Assembly: GCA_026874595.1 (NCBI GenBank) | Contig: CM049322.1 | Span: forward strand, 10,247,400 to 10,311,399 | DNA length: 64,000 nt | Source of the DNA: Sipunculus nudus | Taxonomy: Eukaryota; Annelida; Sipuncula; Golfingiida; Sipunculidae | Direction of reading: 5' to 3' | Shown: positions 35,690-48,650 of the stretch, in pieces | Numbering within the stretch: the stretch's first letter is position 1 | Layout of the letters: each line of letters begins with the position of its first letter | Notes under the pieces: generated by a model | Told to the model about the DNA's origin: nothing | Database searches by the model: none | The model's input: the letters and a program-made list of their open reading frames with translations, nothing else | Program-made: the position numbers and the translations under genes

Positions 35690-36440
35690 TCGGCTTCGAG
35701 GGCTCATTTAAGTCAATTTCTCCAGTATACCCGGATATCATCTGGGAAAAAAACCGCTAAAATGGCTGCAACTTGGAACCAAGTGGTGACCGGACGCTGG
35801 ACATCAAAAGCCGGCAGCAGGTGCCGATTTACGGAATAGACGACAAGAGGCAGACGACAGCGCTGCTGAGCGTAACGGAGTAAGGGGGTCTGCTTTCACC
35901 ATAGGTGCTGTATGCAGATAAAACTCCCAAGTGTCTGCCTTCAAACCAGTTTCCTGAGGACCCGGACGCGTATTACTCTCTTAACCACTGGAGTAATGAG
36001 CGGACGGTGCTTGACTTCCTGGACGGGATCATAATTCCAAAGTTTGAAAGAGTCAGGAGAGAGATTCAGCAGCCACAGCAACCAGCTTTAGTCATCTTTG
36101 ATCTTAACGCAGCACACAAAACTGTCGCAGTTATCAAGAAACTGAAGGGTTATAACATCATACTGCAAAGTACCCGCAGTATTTACAAATAAGTTGCAGC
36201 CCCTATAGTAATCGCTTAACAAGGATTTTAAGACCGCTCTCAAAAAAAAAGGTACAATCATTGGTATTCCGAACAAGTGGCCTGACAGATTGAAAATATT
36301 GAAGACGAGAGCTGATTTCAAAAAGTAAAAGTAAGTACTAAAATGGCCGTTGTCAAGCCGCAGCATGCCAGCCGACTGATAGCGGTACATCAAGAAAAGG
36401 CAGGCAAGAAATCGCAGATTCAAGATGGTTTCACATAGGC
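35690..36440 (+). pseudogene. broken pogo/Tigger-like DDE transposase
   Basis: In-frame pieces read QQVPIYGIDDKRQTTALLSV at about 35,815, then two stops (TAA and TAG), then VLYADKTPKC.P..QFPEDP, NHWSNERTVLDFLDGIIIP and PALVIFDLNAAHKT with the DDE-domain aspartate in IFD. This matches the pogo/Tigger DDE arrangement (IDDKRQ, SLYAGKT, F..D...T..NHWSN, IFD.F..Q.T). After a frame break the tail MAVVKPQHASRLIAVH (about 36,340) fits the post-DDE region. The remaining catalytic residues and the N-terminal DNA-binding domain are not intact. Upstream, 35,100-35,690 shows nothing recognisable. Confidence 0.8.
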
Positions 36441-36459
36441 AAGAATCCCCAGGAAAGAA

Positions 36460-36462
<3 letters not shown>

Positions 36463-36531
<69 letters not shown>

Positions 36532-36540
36532 GTTTATAAA
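36463..36540. repeat. (AT)n microsatellite after the transposase relic
   Basis: AT tract 25 bases past the end of recognisable transposase. Another lies at 37,207-37,238. Frames across them are artefacts. Confidence 0.95.
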
Positions 36541-36544
36541 TATA

Positions 36545-37206
36545 TATAAACATATTTTTTTTATTTCAGAAGACTTTGGATTTGTTGAGCTGTACTTAAA
36601 GTGTACTGTAAATATGTATTACATTCTGATTTACGTGGTATTTTATTTCTGTGACTTAAGTTTACATTCACTCAGATGTGATTAAAACAGAGAACCACGA
36701 ATATGTACGTATATTTATTTTAAATATACTAGTTTATACGTGTATATTTGTATTCTCTTGTGTGTAGGATACACGTTTGATTATTTTAGCGGTACTTTAC
36801 GTTTTAATGTAAATACGTATTACATTCAGATGTACATTGTATATATTTCTGTGATTCACTCAGATGTGCATAGAGACACACATTAATGTACATATGTTTT
36901 TTATGTATATATATGCATATATAAATATATATATTAATTTGTGCATACAAAGTAAATTTGTATATAAATACAGTATGTTCAGTTTCACATTGCCCATCAA
37001 ACATTACCGATCTACATGACAAAAGATCGTCATTTCAATTACTCTTTACATGTATCTTAAAATAATCTCGGCACATGACGGTAAAAAAAAGAAGAAAAAA
37101 AAAAAAAACAGTAAGCAGTGTAAAATAACCCGTGTGTTTAATTCTGAGCAAATCACACTCCCGCGTAAAGCGCGAAAATAAAAAGACCGCTAACAAGACA
37201 ACTTCT

Positions 37207-37240
<34 letters not shown>

Positions 37241-40200
37241 TATTTAAATAGTGCATCTTGATTTCTCCATGACCGATTCTTCGACGAGAGGTTTTTGAGA
37301 GTCATGCCTTTCAGACAATCAACGCACATGTAGAACCACATGGGGACAGTAATATTACGCAACGTAATAATTTGGAACCGGTCGACATATATTACATTAT
37401 ATTTAATTTTGTGTATTCAGAATTGTCCTTGAATTAGCTGTACATGTTTTTTTAAGTATAAATAGAGTTTCACCGTCCTTAATTGACATTCACTATTTCA
37501 TGATAATTTTGTATATTATTTCTTTCAATTTTCATTAAGTTTATTTTGTCATTGATTTTCAATGTCGATTTGGTTTAATTTGATATAAATAATAATTGAT
37601 GATAAATAATATTGTAATATCTATGTCATCTGAGATTTAACTTGCCCTTTCCCTTATGAAATACAAGTATTCACTTAGGTTAAATTGTTATTTTTCAAGC
37701 AAATAACTTTTACAACATGCACTTTGAGGAGTTATAAAAATCTGCTCAAGGAATGTATATTTTCTAACAACTTAGTAAAAATAAAAAAAAATGATTTAAT
37801 AATGTTCTTTTTATAACCCTGAGCATAGCGTTTAATAATGTCGACAAACGTTTCATTAAAAAAATAATAATCTTGATTTGAACATATGTTTAGTTTAAAC
37901 ACATCAGCCGACAAAACTGAAACAAGGGTTCATCTGATTCTTTATCTGTTTACAACAGCACACCATCTTGGTTTAATATCCTGCGAATAATAGTATATAA
38001 GGTAGGCTGAGCTTGCCGTTAGGTCAATGTGTGCCAAAGGGTCAATCAAGAAGCAGGTGGACTAGGATTAAGAGATAAGCAGGTCTGTTTAAAGACACTC
38101 TACAGTGTTTAAGCTACAATACATAGTACATATTGAAGATTGATCTGTGGTGCGGTTACAGCCAAGGGGAGGGGGCAATTCTTCATAAATGCACAGCCGT
38201 GATATTACTTTCGGGTGGCATAGTTACCCTAGTAACTTTTGCCAGTCATGGTCATTCATATTACCGAAATGAACTCGGCCACATATTTCATGATTGGCAA
38301 GGCATTTTTAGTATGAAGTGAAATTTCCACCTATTATGGCGTGCCTAATATTGCAGGTCTGGGAAGTGATTTACTCTCGTGTGTGTGAGACTATGCTGCT
38401 ACTTGTGTGTGTCATGGGGGGGGGGGCGCAATTTTATAAAAATACACAACACCCAAGAACATGGATCAGCGGTCAATGATCATTCATCATACACAAACTA
38501 TAACCTTTCACATTTGACCATATAAGCAGACTAAAGATTTATTTTGAACGAATGCACACATAGACGAATATAGTCGATATCACAGACTTCATATGCTTAA
38601 TGAAGAAACACGGCAAAAATGTGGCTAAAAATAATACCATCACACCAAGGTTCTATCAATACAATGTTTACCGCAATTTCAGATAAGCAAGTGATTTCTA
38701 CAAATATTTTCAAATCGATTATAACAACATAATAAACGATACGTACCATAAATTAAGTAGTAGCTCGTGTCATCTTGACACATAATAAAAAAGGTTAATT
38801 GTTGAATATTGTATATACTAAAATCAGGAATCAACACATGCCGGTTGGCAACAAATAATGGTTGCCCATTAAATCCACAATTATCACCCTGGACAGCTTT
38901 AAGTGTAAAAAAAAAAATGTTTGCGGGCTAAGGAAAAATCGCGGCACCGATATTCGATTTGATCATTTTGAATTATATTGTATGCAGCCAATTCAGTAAT
39001 ATATACTTAAAGACCGAGTGCCACTATAAATACCAGGGGGCGTTACTGGGCACAATGGAGTTTAACATAATATCTGCAACTGTTCACGTGGGCTCTGACT
39101 GTAATCTGAATATTAGCTGGGAAGGAAGATGTTACCAGAGCTGGATTTTGGCAGACATGTTCCTAGTACTGCAAGTAACTGAAATAAATTATCATTTCTT
39201 GGTCAATATATGTGGTTTCTGCAGGAAAATGAATTATATGTGCCCATGCTATTCCCATTTCAAATTTAGCGGGGGAGGTGCACAGCCACAGCAGGAGCCA
39301 ATCAGTTAGCAACCATGATGTGTATAAACAACAGCACTTGGCTTTGTGCACAAGCAAGCATGCCATGTCATTAGTCAGTGACAGACTTTGTTCCAAATAC
39401 TGGTATTCACCAGAACAAGCGCTGCTGAAACTCCATTCACCATACAAAAATCCATATTGGCTTTTAAATGTTAACTTTATAAGCCCAGTTTAAATCAAGC
39501 TTTGTTAGAAATTACACCATGATGGACAGGATGAGGGTACTCACTACACAGTAACATGAACCTGTACACCAAGTTTCTGAGTGAAGCTGTGGCTTGGCTA
39601 AATAAAAATTCTGGGTCAGTTTATTGCTAGGCCACGGACAGGAAACATGAACCACATTGGGTTCCTTCAACAATGTTAGGAATTTCTCATTTACCCAGGG
39701 AAACAGACAGCAACATTTGTTGAATAGATTTTAGTTAGTCAACTTGAGATGAAGCTGAAGTATTTTAAAACCTGTATGAAGGTGAGAAAAACCTTATTTG
39801 GAGTTATTGTTAACAAAAGAAAACTCTAATAGCAGGCAAAATGAATTGGAAAATAAAATATGCATGAAAAATACATTTAACCACATAATTTCCTCGTGAT
39901 GCCTCTGAAACATGCTTTCCATATTCCAGCTTGTATACATCTTATAATCAAGCCATTAATCTTGATTTACCCTTGGAGTTCTGAGCTAGCAAGGTGACAG
40001 GCACAGGGGGATTTCTGCAATGTGTAATATCACATACACAGGCAACCGCAGTAAGAGGGTATCTGTTGGTGTCTGTTCATTACTATCGTCTTCCTCGGGT
40101 TACTCAAAAGCATATATATGATAAAACAGGGTTCATATTCATGTAATGTCCCATGTCATTATTTGAAATGATAATAAATTTATGGGGACCGAGGAAGACA

Positions 40201-40840
40201 TGAAGATATTTACTGATTCACACCCATACACAGCTAACCAGCACAGAAGGATACACTACATGTATACATGTCAGCAGTAAGCCACGTGCTCAGGCTGATG
40301 TCTGTGTATAATAAGCTTGCCTCTGGCTGTCAGTCACAGTCACATGACTCCAAACCGATCCGGATGGTTCAGGAACTCGGCCTTTAAAACGTTCCAAAAT
40401 ATATTGATCGTGTTTGTTATAAATTTCAATTTGTCTTCGTAGAAAACTACCCAAAGCCCCGAAAATAGCGTTGCAACGTTCACTTGAAAAGGGCTATAAC
40501 GTACTGTTTCCTTAATTTTCAACTGGTCATAACGACAAACGTTTAATAGGGAAAATAATTATTTTACAAATTCACCGAAAACTTGTAATTGTTTGTTGAC
40601 TGTTTAAGTTGGTTGTATACGAAATAAGAGGTAATTGCTATAACTCGCAAAAAAAGTCCTCCGACATCTGTACGTAAGGCGATGTCAAATGGAACTGACA
40701 ATGTCTCATAATTACCTTTCTCCATACACCCATTAACACAAAAAACACAAATTTGTTAATCAGTTTTCAGTTTACAATAAGATATGGTGAACTTGTAAAG
40801 TGAAAGGTTCTTATATTTGATTAGCGAACGTTTTTCCTCT
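36545..40840. other. no gene seen
   Basis: AT-rich DNA with one possible TATA motif (GTATATAAGG at about 37,993), one poly-G tract (38,416) and a longer unassigned open frame at 38,959-39,309 that has five scattered cysteines, no splice borders and no recognised domain. An ATTAAA on the minus strand near 40,541 could be a polyadenylation signal for the lectin upstream. Confidence 0.5.
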
Positions 40841-40846
40841 TTGAAG

Positions 40847-42421
40847 TCAAATCATGGCAGTCTCGCAAATTATTCCTAAAGTTGTATAACAAGCCATGTC
40901 ATACCATTTCCAGCCCCCATTAAGTTTCCAGTAGGTTGCGGCACAGCCTTCTTCCGACCAACCGTTTGGTTCTTGTTCGGCCCAGTTTGTGTAGGTAATG
41001 AACGCCCCAGAAGCTATCCAGCGCCAGACTCCCTCCCGTTTGATGTCATGAAATCCAAGCCAGAATCCCAATCTCTTATATCCCACTAAATGATATACAT
41101 ATCACACAGTTATTTCATTCGGTAATGTTTAATTAATACATGCCAATATTTGTAATTACTTGGTATTGTAGAAGAATACGTATCGACAGTTATCACCTCC
41201 TCAGGTACATGATATATGATGCATGTTAACACCTGCTTTTATAAGATTTTGTGGGAAAATATGTATCAGCTATACAATTAACTTGAGTTAAGTGCTCCAA
41301 AGCTGCATTTTCTTTGTCCTTGCAGTTATTGTTTGTAAAATATTTACACAGGTATGACAGTTTTTGAACCAAAGTAATTACTTGTAAATTTGCAATAACA
41401 TCTAGGAAAATAATATGTATAATACATATTAACGATATAGCCTACCCATTTTCTTGAATATGCTTATAAGATGCACATTTTCTTCCTTAGTTTCAATTGT
41501 TATCAGGTCCGCGTCAAATCGTTGGCAGTAACTCCTCGCCTCCCTCCATGTCATCCCTTCGGTGACAAACTTGTGACAGGTCCCATCAAAGTCAGAGTCC
41601 TCCGTGCTGTTTGAGAAAGGGATGAACCCATGGGGACAGTTCGCTGAAGGGAAAATTATATAATTATATAGTTTATTTGTATAAAATGTATATATATATA
41701 TATATATATATGTATTTATATATATAATTAAACACAATAAAACATGCTAAAAGTGAATATACTAAGAATAAAATGCAATATTTTCCATGAAAATTAATAA
41801 ACATATGTGTGACCGAGGTTCCCGCCGGCAGCTTAGGCTTTACTATTTTAGCGTTAGTTATGTGATAATAATGTCAAAATAGCTTCACTATGTTAATTCA
41901 TGCCGACAACGATAAAAAAAACACATTGTGTGCAGAACCTGAGTTGTAACCTTTGAAATCTTAATTATTCTGTTTTAAAATTATATTTTTTTTGTGCAGT
42001 AACATAGATTCGATATATGTGTAATATTTTGGCAGAATTAATATGTCATATCGGAAACACAATCCTTAGAATCAATATATTCAGATATTATGTTATCAAC
42101 CGACCTTTAAGATTCATCTAAATTTCTCATTTCCGGGATGACTGATTAATACTCTGTGTCATGCTCAGTAATATAATATGTATGTCACATACAAATGCAT
42201 GAATAGAAGTAACAAACTGTGATGCAGTATTTTGCCCCTGATCCAATCCCATCTCCGTTGTTTCTGTTAAATTTTGTACAGTAGAATGTAAGTATAAAAC
42301 CATAACTGTTACTTAGGTATTCAGGACAAATTCTACATCCAAACAGGATGACGAGGCCCAAGCTAAATGTCCGACAAAACATGATACAAATGGTTATTAA
42401 ACCAATCAATGCACTCTTCAT
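40847..42421 (-). CDS. secreted C-type lectin, three coding exons
   Basis: Coding exons on the minus strand are 42,337-42,421, 41,446-41,643 and 40,847-41,085, all joined in phase 1 with GT-AG borders (GGAT|GTAGAA; TTCCCTTCAG|CGAAC; ATGG|GTAGGC; ATCATTTAG|TGGGA), giving 173 residues. The N-terminus MKSALIGLITICIMFC... is hydrophobic and reads as a signal peptide; Met14 is an alternative start. An acceptor CGCTTCAG|ACTACC at 42,446 shows a 5' UTR intron. CTLD cysteines are at 31, 51, 68, 142, 160 and 168, the six of a long-form CTLD. The domain has WLGF (103-106), EPN (133-135) and WYD (155-157). EPN is typical of mannose/GlcNAc binders, but the usual Asn of WND is Tyr, so calcium site 2 may be weak or lost. 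Sequon NST is at 40-42. Unlike the 24-kb gene the CTLD is split by an intron, so the two are not recent duplicates. Confidence 0.9.
41690..41711. repeat. short (AT)n in lectin intron 1
   Basis: AT tract upstream of the 41,643 acceptor on the minus strand; it extends the minus open frame artefactually beyond the real exon border. Confidence 0.85.
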
Positions 42422-42449
42422 GGCTCAGATGATAATGCTTGGTAGTCTG

Positions 42450-44340
42450 AAGCGATGTAGGAAACCGATGAACCCGGTGAAAACTACCAGCCTTGGACGG
42501 GCAACTACAACCCACTCTCATGGCCACACCGGGTTGCCAGCAAAAGAGCCGAGCGTTTTACCCCTCGAACATCCAAGCCCCACGACTGTCATTTTTTCAT
42601 TCAATACTTATTGATACAATCTCTCCAATTTAATTTGAAAGTAAACTAAAACTACTGAGGTTCAAGACAATGGGTATTGAGGAAGGAAAATATAAATTAT
42701 GAATTATGTTTAAGTTCTCTGTATAATATCTATTATTTCAATTATGTAACTTGTCGGTATATTGGTAAATTGGGGCATGCATTGTCATTAGGTCAATTTT
42801 ATTTTGCCTATTCTCTAGTTGGTACTAAATATCGGGACTACATTTACGGGGATGTGGGCATATATCACCAGGTTAACACTGGAAGCTTTTGCGGTTACTT
42901 TATTTAGTTTATTGGCGTATAATCGTGCGCACACGTCTTTACGTGAGGATGGGTTACAAGGTAGAACGCAACAGGTTAACTAGTGCCGCAAAAGTTGAAA
43001 TAGCACAGTTGGAGCCTAACACCTGCGTTGTAACCTTATAGCTCTTAATCATTTTACTTCAATTCTTGGTCTGTATGCCGGAACATGGTATAAATATATT
43101 TGTGCTGTGCTAGTATCCATTGTATTTATTATTGAACATCCGTTATATTTAATCTCGGACACGAACATCATTTCCTGTACTTTAAATATTTCTATTATTT
43201 AAATATATTTCCCTATTTTGCATAATAGAGTGTAGATTGTTTGTTTTATTGTACGTCACAAATATTTTAAATGTATATATGACTTGAAGTAGTAAAGTGA
43301 GTCCATAGCTGATCATAAGTTTGTGCATTTGCTGTAAGAATGATGAAAAGTAAACGTCCGTGGTTTTGATCCCTTTATACCTTTAAAATGAGATTAATTA
43401 AAATATGTTGACCTCAATTTAACTTACCTAACACACAATTGGCATTAATTTTATAAAGTGAAAGGTTAAAAAAAGTAATATCATAACCAACCATTATGTA
43501 TTCGGTATAGATCTATTGTTTGATAAGCTGTTTACATATAATAGTCTTTCATTCAATCTAATTAAAAAACATGCTGTTTACAACGACAAATCGGCGATGA
43601 CCTCGGTGATAAACCCTCTCCTAGAGCATGACGTATATTTGACATTTGCCCAACTGAAAAAAGTTATTCTTCTGATGGCTGTTGATCTTGTTGAAATTTA
43701 CTTGCTAAAGATTATGATTATCCTAAGATATTGACAGGTTTGATTAAGAAATTGGAATACCATATGCACTTAATATATATTTATCCTTTATTATTTTAGA
43801 TAATTTACTTAGGCGCATTGTAAAAATGGAAGCATATGTAAAAATTATATTTAAAGTCGAATATTTATTCATATTATGAGAAAGACTTCATATCATGGTA
43901 CAAATAATATAATAATGTACACAAGTAGAATAATGAAGGAAATACGCAGTGTATTACAAATAAAAAAAATCCATCTTCATATATTAGACCGTGTACAAAA
44001 AAAAAATCAGAGGTCAACAGAAAAGGATCATATGTTTCAAATATTTGTCAAGATCATTCAAAAATTTCGAGAGAGTGATTTACCTATGTTACTGAATGAG
44101 TAATCGCAAAATGTAAGGAAAACAGTATGTGCCTACATGTTAAAACACAAATGAATGTTACACAAAGGCAAATACATATACTCCGAAGGTCATTTTTAAC
44201 ATTAGGTATCTAATGTTACCTATCTTGTTTTGCAGCAGTTTAATCAAAAATACAAAAGAAATATTAAAGTACGATAATCCTTTTGCAATAAAAATATAAA
44301 ATTAATATTTAGTGTAAAGAAGATAATTATTTCTTGAGGT
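42450..44340. other. no gene seen; probable promoter and 5' UTR intron side of the minus-strand lectin
   Basis: The 42,446 acceptor implies an upstream 5' UTR exon somewhere here, but I could not locate it. A GC-richer patch at 42,460-42,590 borders it. Plus-strand open frames at 43,516 and 43,876 have no domain or splice support. Confidence 0.45.
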
Positions 44341-44349
44341 TTAGGACTC

Positions 44350-44960
44350 TTTTTTTATTTAAGACGAGGGGTATTCGTCATTCTTGAAGGATTGGAGTCC
44401 TGCTTTATTTCAGACAGGAGGGGATTCTCACCTTAAATCTACGGAATGGCGCTTTCTCCTAATTTATTAAATGACTTACGCTTCTTTGTTATACAAGGAG
44501 ACTAGTTTTATTGAGGAAAAGAAGTCTTACATTTCCTGGCTCGTAATTCCATTGGGTTGGTCACTGTGTCATTGCGAGGGTCTGAAATAAAAATAAACAT
44601 GTCAGCTGACCAGTTGTATCAGGCTTAATAACTGAAATACCCTGTCAAGCATACCCGAGGTATTAATGCCAAATAAATGTTAGGAAATAATATTTGTTCA
44701 TCAATTTTGAGAAAGGGCTTCATTTAAAATAGCATATTTTCTAACGGATATATCTGTATATGAGTATATTTTCAGGGAAATTAAAGCAATTTTTGAGATA
44801 GTATTAACCTCATATCCGGTTGTATAGAATAATAAGTAAATGTTTTATAAAGTTGCTTTAAAATATCAATTCAATAGTCGAGTGTTATCAAATCAAATAT
44901 AAACTGCGTAGAACTTTACCATAGAGGACTCTTAAATTCTATGCATGCCACCCATACCAG
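44350..44960 (+). repeat. duplicated block carrying the small exon, copy 1
   Basis: Collinear with about 49,480-49,790 and 49,860-50,400: AAAAGAAGTCTTACATTT..C.GCTCGTA.TTCCAT (partly retained in each), CATATTAAC.GAAA.ACCC-type sequence, ACATATTTTCTAA, and TTCAATAGT...ACTTTA(C/G)CAT at the right end. This is a local duplication of intron plus exon. Confidence 0.7.
44531..44581 (-). CDS. candidate 51-bp phase 1-1 exon
   Basis: Minus strand: TTATTTCAG|ACCCTCGC...GGAAAT|GTAAGA. Only one frame is open, reading PRNDTVTNPMELRARK with phase 1 on both sides. Two duplicated relatives lie at about 49,606-49,652 (reads HKDKPMEIRAEK, acceptor AG changed to AC) and 49,985-50,030 (decayed). A G ending the 51,232 exon would give D at the join; the T ending the 46,778 exon would give Y. 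Function unknown. The exon is short, so chance splice motifs remain possible. Confidence 0.4.
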
Positions 44961-46777
44961 AGGCCAAAGCAAGGTTAGTAGGGAATAACAAAGACCCGTG
45001 CTCAATTGCCACAACAGTAACACAAATGCTGAAACAGTTAAGCTCAGCATTGAAGATCGTGTCACCGCCTTTTATGTTCCTTCATGCATTTACTAATTGG
45101 ACATCAGATTTGTTTTTTTATTAGTTTTCATTTGTGATCCAGGTAGAAAGAAACAGATGAAAATACTAATTAATTAATACATCTGGACGAGGGACTAATT
45201 GTGATTGTGTGTTCATATGTTCCTGGTTTGGTCGGCCGTTTGATATATTTGTTCATAGTAATAAGTAAATGAACAACCATTTTAGAACAATGATTTTAAA
45301 TGATCTGTATTAATTTATAAAGGCACATACTAAAATATTATTTTTACATAGTCCATGCCCTCATTTTGTTTTGCCTTACCTTTAATATTTACGTGTCAAG
45401 ATATTTTACTATACTCTGCTGTTTTTTTTCTAAATATGTGTCCATACACATCCAATTAAATGTACTTTATTAAATAAATAGATTACATTAACTTTTTTTT
45501 TCTGACAGAAGACAACCAACATATTAAACTTAATGGTGACATTTAGCAAAAATATATAAACATATAGTTTTTACCAGCCAAGCATTGATCCCCTTACTGG
45601 TTTATAGAGAATAGATTAATTGGTTTGTCTCAACTAGTTCAGGGGCTTACATTTTATATTACCAAAGCCTGAATGTCATCATTTTATCTCATTTATACTT
45701 GAGGCCCTCTTAGATGGCATCCGTGGATAGCTTTAAGGCCCTTAATTTACATGGATGCAACACAATTATAGAGTCATCCAGAAAAGTGCCCACATGACCA
45801 GCCTAGACCCACTGCAAGTTAAAGAATATTTAACTCCTGCAATTCTTGTGTAATCATTTCTTTGTTTTGTCAATGCAGTTTATGTCACACATCTGTAGGA
45901 CACGCCGTCAGTATATTTTAACTCTTCATTCACAACAAATATGTAATTTTAGTATATGACACATTACTTTTTAAATTTGATTTATTAAGATTTTTTTTAA
46001 GGATATAACCTGAGTTAAAAATATGGAGCTGTTGAAGTGTTGAACAATATTGAAATATTATTAAAAATATCATTCCATAATTCTTACCTTACATTTTTTT
46101 CTGAAATTATGAAAAGTCCTATGGGAAAAAGGTGTCGTTTATAAAATTCTTTACTACCCATGCACTAATATTATCCTTGCCATGCCCAGAAACTCATCAA
46201 ATCAATATCTAATGAGGAGGGATACATTTTTAAAATGACCTGTGAGATGGTGTTTCACTTTACAGCTATGTGCTGGTTATGCTACAGGAAAAATACAATG
46301 AATTTTCTATATTTAGCATTGGTGCCAGATACAGCATGCCTACATCTATATTTTTAAAGGCATGTGAATAGAAAACATTTCAAAATTTCATTTCAGAACT
46401 CATAACCATCACAGAAACAGACATGTTTAACCTTAGCTTTATTATCTTTATTAAGTTATGGCTTCATAATGGCAGTATAAGCAGCGTACTGCCAAAGTGT
46501 TATTCTGTGCCTGCTGTACATGAAACAAGAAACTTAGTATTAACGTACACAGTCAGAGGAACAATGCACAGACCACCTCATTCTGTGCCGTCTAGAATGT
46601 GTATCAGTCAGTACCTGTGCTCCTACACTTGGATATCTTAATATTTTAATTGACCTCAGGCAATCAAGTTATCCTGTGGTTTGATTAATATATATCATAG
46701 ACGTTAGAGCCAAGATGTGAGCCCAAGGGTCTTTAACTTTATAATGTTAAGAGTCACTAGAAAGTACCTTCCCTTAC

Positions 46778-46948
46778 AGGTCGGGTTCACATTGTGGGCA
46801 TAGCAGCCGATTCCTTTGGATTTATACTTCTTTCCAGATGCTTTTAACAAAATTTGTTTGTAAGCATCCACAAATTTGAAGTGGATTATTGGAACAACTG
46901 ACAGGTCTGGGTTGCTGTACACAGCCATGGTGAGTGAGCACGTGTTCA
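46778..46948 (-). CDS. candidate 171-bp phase 1-1 exon
   Basis: Minus strand: GGGAATAACAG|TGAACACG at the 5' side and ACCCGACCT|GTAAGG at the 3' side, phase 1 on both. The 56 whole codons include AVYSNPDLSVVPIIHFKFVD and KYKSKGIGCYAHNVNPT. I do not recognise a family. The balanced composition, in-phase borders and compatibility with the 51-bp exon support coding, but it could be part of a decayed gene. Confidence 0.4.
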
Positions 46949-47246
46949 CTGTTATTCCCTACTAAGCTCGCTTTCGCAAGCTGATTAATTATTCATGAGG
47001 ATTATTAAGAATCCCCTATGAATACCGGCTAGAAAAGGGGTTTAACCCTTAGTCGAGTAGTCACATGCCCAGTGCACTACTCCTTATTCTATTTCACTTA
47101 GAAGAATTATATGACGGGTAAATACTACCTTCGAAAATGATGGATCAATTTATAAAAAAATGCAGTCATTGTCTGGAAATGACATTTGATTAACTTTTAA
47201 ATATTATCATGAAAATATCATTCCAATAATTTTTTTTCTCGAGAAA

Positions 47247-47471
47247 TTGTCGTTAAAGAATAGAGTATATTTCGTTCATGAGGTTATTGACATCGGCTAT
47301 GGTGCTATGCCCGAAATCAAACAATTATGGATTGTGGATAATGAAACGAAAGTATTTCTAATCATGAACAAATGTGCGGACCATGCCAAAGCCCTAGAAA
47401 TAAAATTCTATTTGGAATTTTATTTGTTGAGGACAGTTGACATTCCGGATCATTTGGCCGTTGGGATTTAA
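47247..47471 (+). pseudogene. possible transposon-derived C-terminal fragment
   Basis: An open frame of 74 codons reading MPEIKQLWIVDNETKVFLIM then EFYLLRTVDIPDHLAVGI. It recalls the F..I..I.V...V.FI...L...YEV...DL.D..PL..Y pattern seen at the C-terminus of uncharacterised transposon-associated animal proteins; that is a memory of a pattern, not a search. A decayed relative is at 48,300-48,650 (ends TTGACATTCTAGATGATTT against TTGACATTCCGGATCATTT) and a third at about 50,450-50,650. Confidence 0.3.
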
Positions 47472-48299
47472 CTTAAATTCCATAATAACATCTATGAAAA
47501 TTATATAATTATTGTTCGTGTTAGTTAGCAAATACATTTATGGGTGATGTGAAGCAGTTACATGTGCGCTTTGCATGATACATGGTCCTGTTGACTCTTT
47601 TCTTCACAAAACTTAAATGTAAATCATACTGTCATCGCGCTGAATATAGAAATAGACCGAAGACAATGAAGAAAAAGTAACAAGTCCGGTATATGTGTCA
47701 AATTTCGGTATTAGCCATGCAGTAATTACCAATGAATATCCTCTTTTGTGTAACCCAAAAATTCCGATGAAGCACTATTCTGAAGAATAATATTTATTCA
47801 TTTGAAATTTTTGATTTTAGTTTAGATTTTTTTAACTTTCATAGTCTTATTTGAGAAAATATTGTTTATTCTGTTTTCTTAATGATAATACAGTATATGT
47901 TCTAATAAACCTTTACTCGTTCCTTTCCTGGTTTCCTCAGTCTGATAATATTTTGGACAAATGCAACTTGTATTAAACACCTGAAATGATGAGCAAGGTA
48001 AACCTAAAGTTATGTTTTCTAGAGGGTATTATGCTGATGCTTTCAAACTCACTCATTGCTACCATACTTACGAGGGTATTTTGATGCAAGAGCATATCTA
48101 GAGTCATGATAAGGTCACACTTCTTACACAGTAAAAAAAAGACCGTGCAGTTTCCAGTAAAATGGAAAACGACAGGCTGTTTAATATAGTTTTTACTTAT
48201 CCTGGGTCAGAAAAATATAATTCCAATAAATGCAGTGTCACGAACAGCATGGATAATTCTAGCATATATGCAGGCAAAAAAAAAAACCATTTAACACAT

Positions 48300-48650
48300 G
48301 ACTGAGTACTCATATGGCTTAGCCCTAACCTTTTCGCCACTTCATTTAGAAGAGAAATATGGCGGTCAAACATTGTCTGTGCAAATGGTGGATCTCATCC
48401 TCAATTTCAGACAAATCAATGCTGTCATTGTCAGAAAATGATAAAGTAATAACTTAAAATTATTTTCATGAAGAACACAATCAAATAATGATTTCGCCTG
48501 GAGATACGAGCAGTCCTAAATTATATGTTCATTTCGTTCAAGAGTTATACTGGTATTGTTGTGTGATAATAAGTGGAATAGAATTTGCCATAAATTAAAC
48601 ATTTATGGAATAATGAAACGTTGACATTCTAGATGATTTTTATGTGTCCT
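48300..48650 (+). repeat. decayed copy of the 47.0-47.5 kb block
   Basis: Shared order: CACTT.ATTTAGAAGA, ATATG.CGG, GTCATTGTC.G.AAATGA, ATTATCATGAA/ATTTTCATGAA, TTCGTTCA and TTGACATTC. Internal deletion removes most of the open frame. Confidence 0.6.

Noticed and set aside
38959-39309. 116-codon frame with several cysteines
   Set aside because: Looked like a possible secreted protein, but it has no signal peptide, no conserved pattern and no splice borders.
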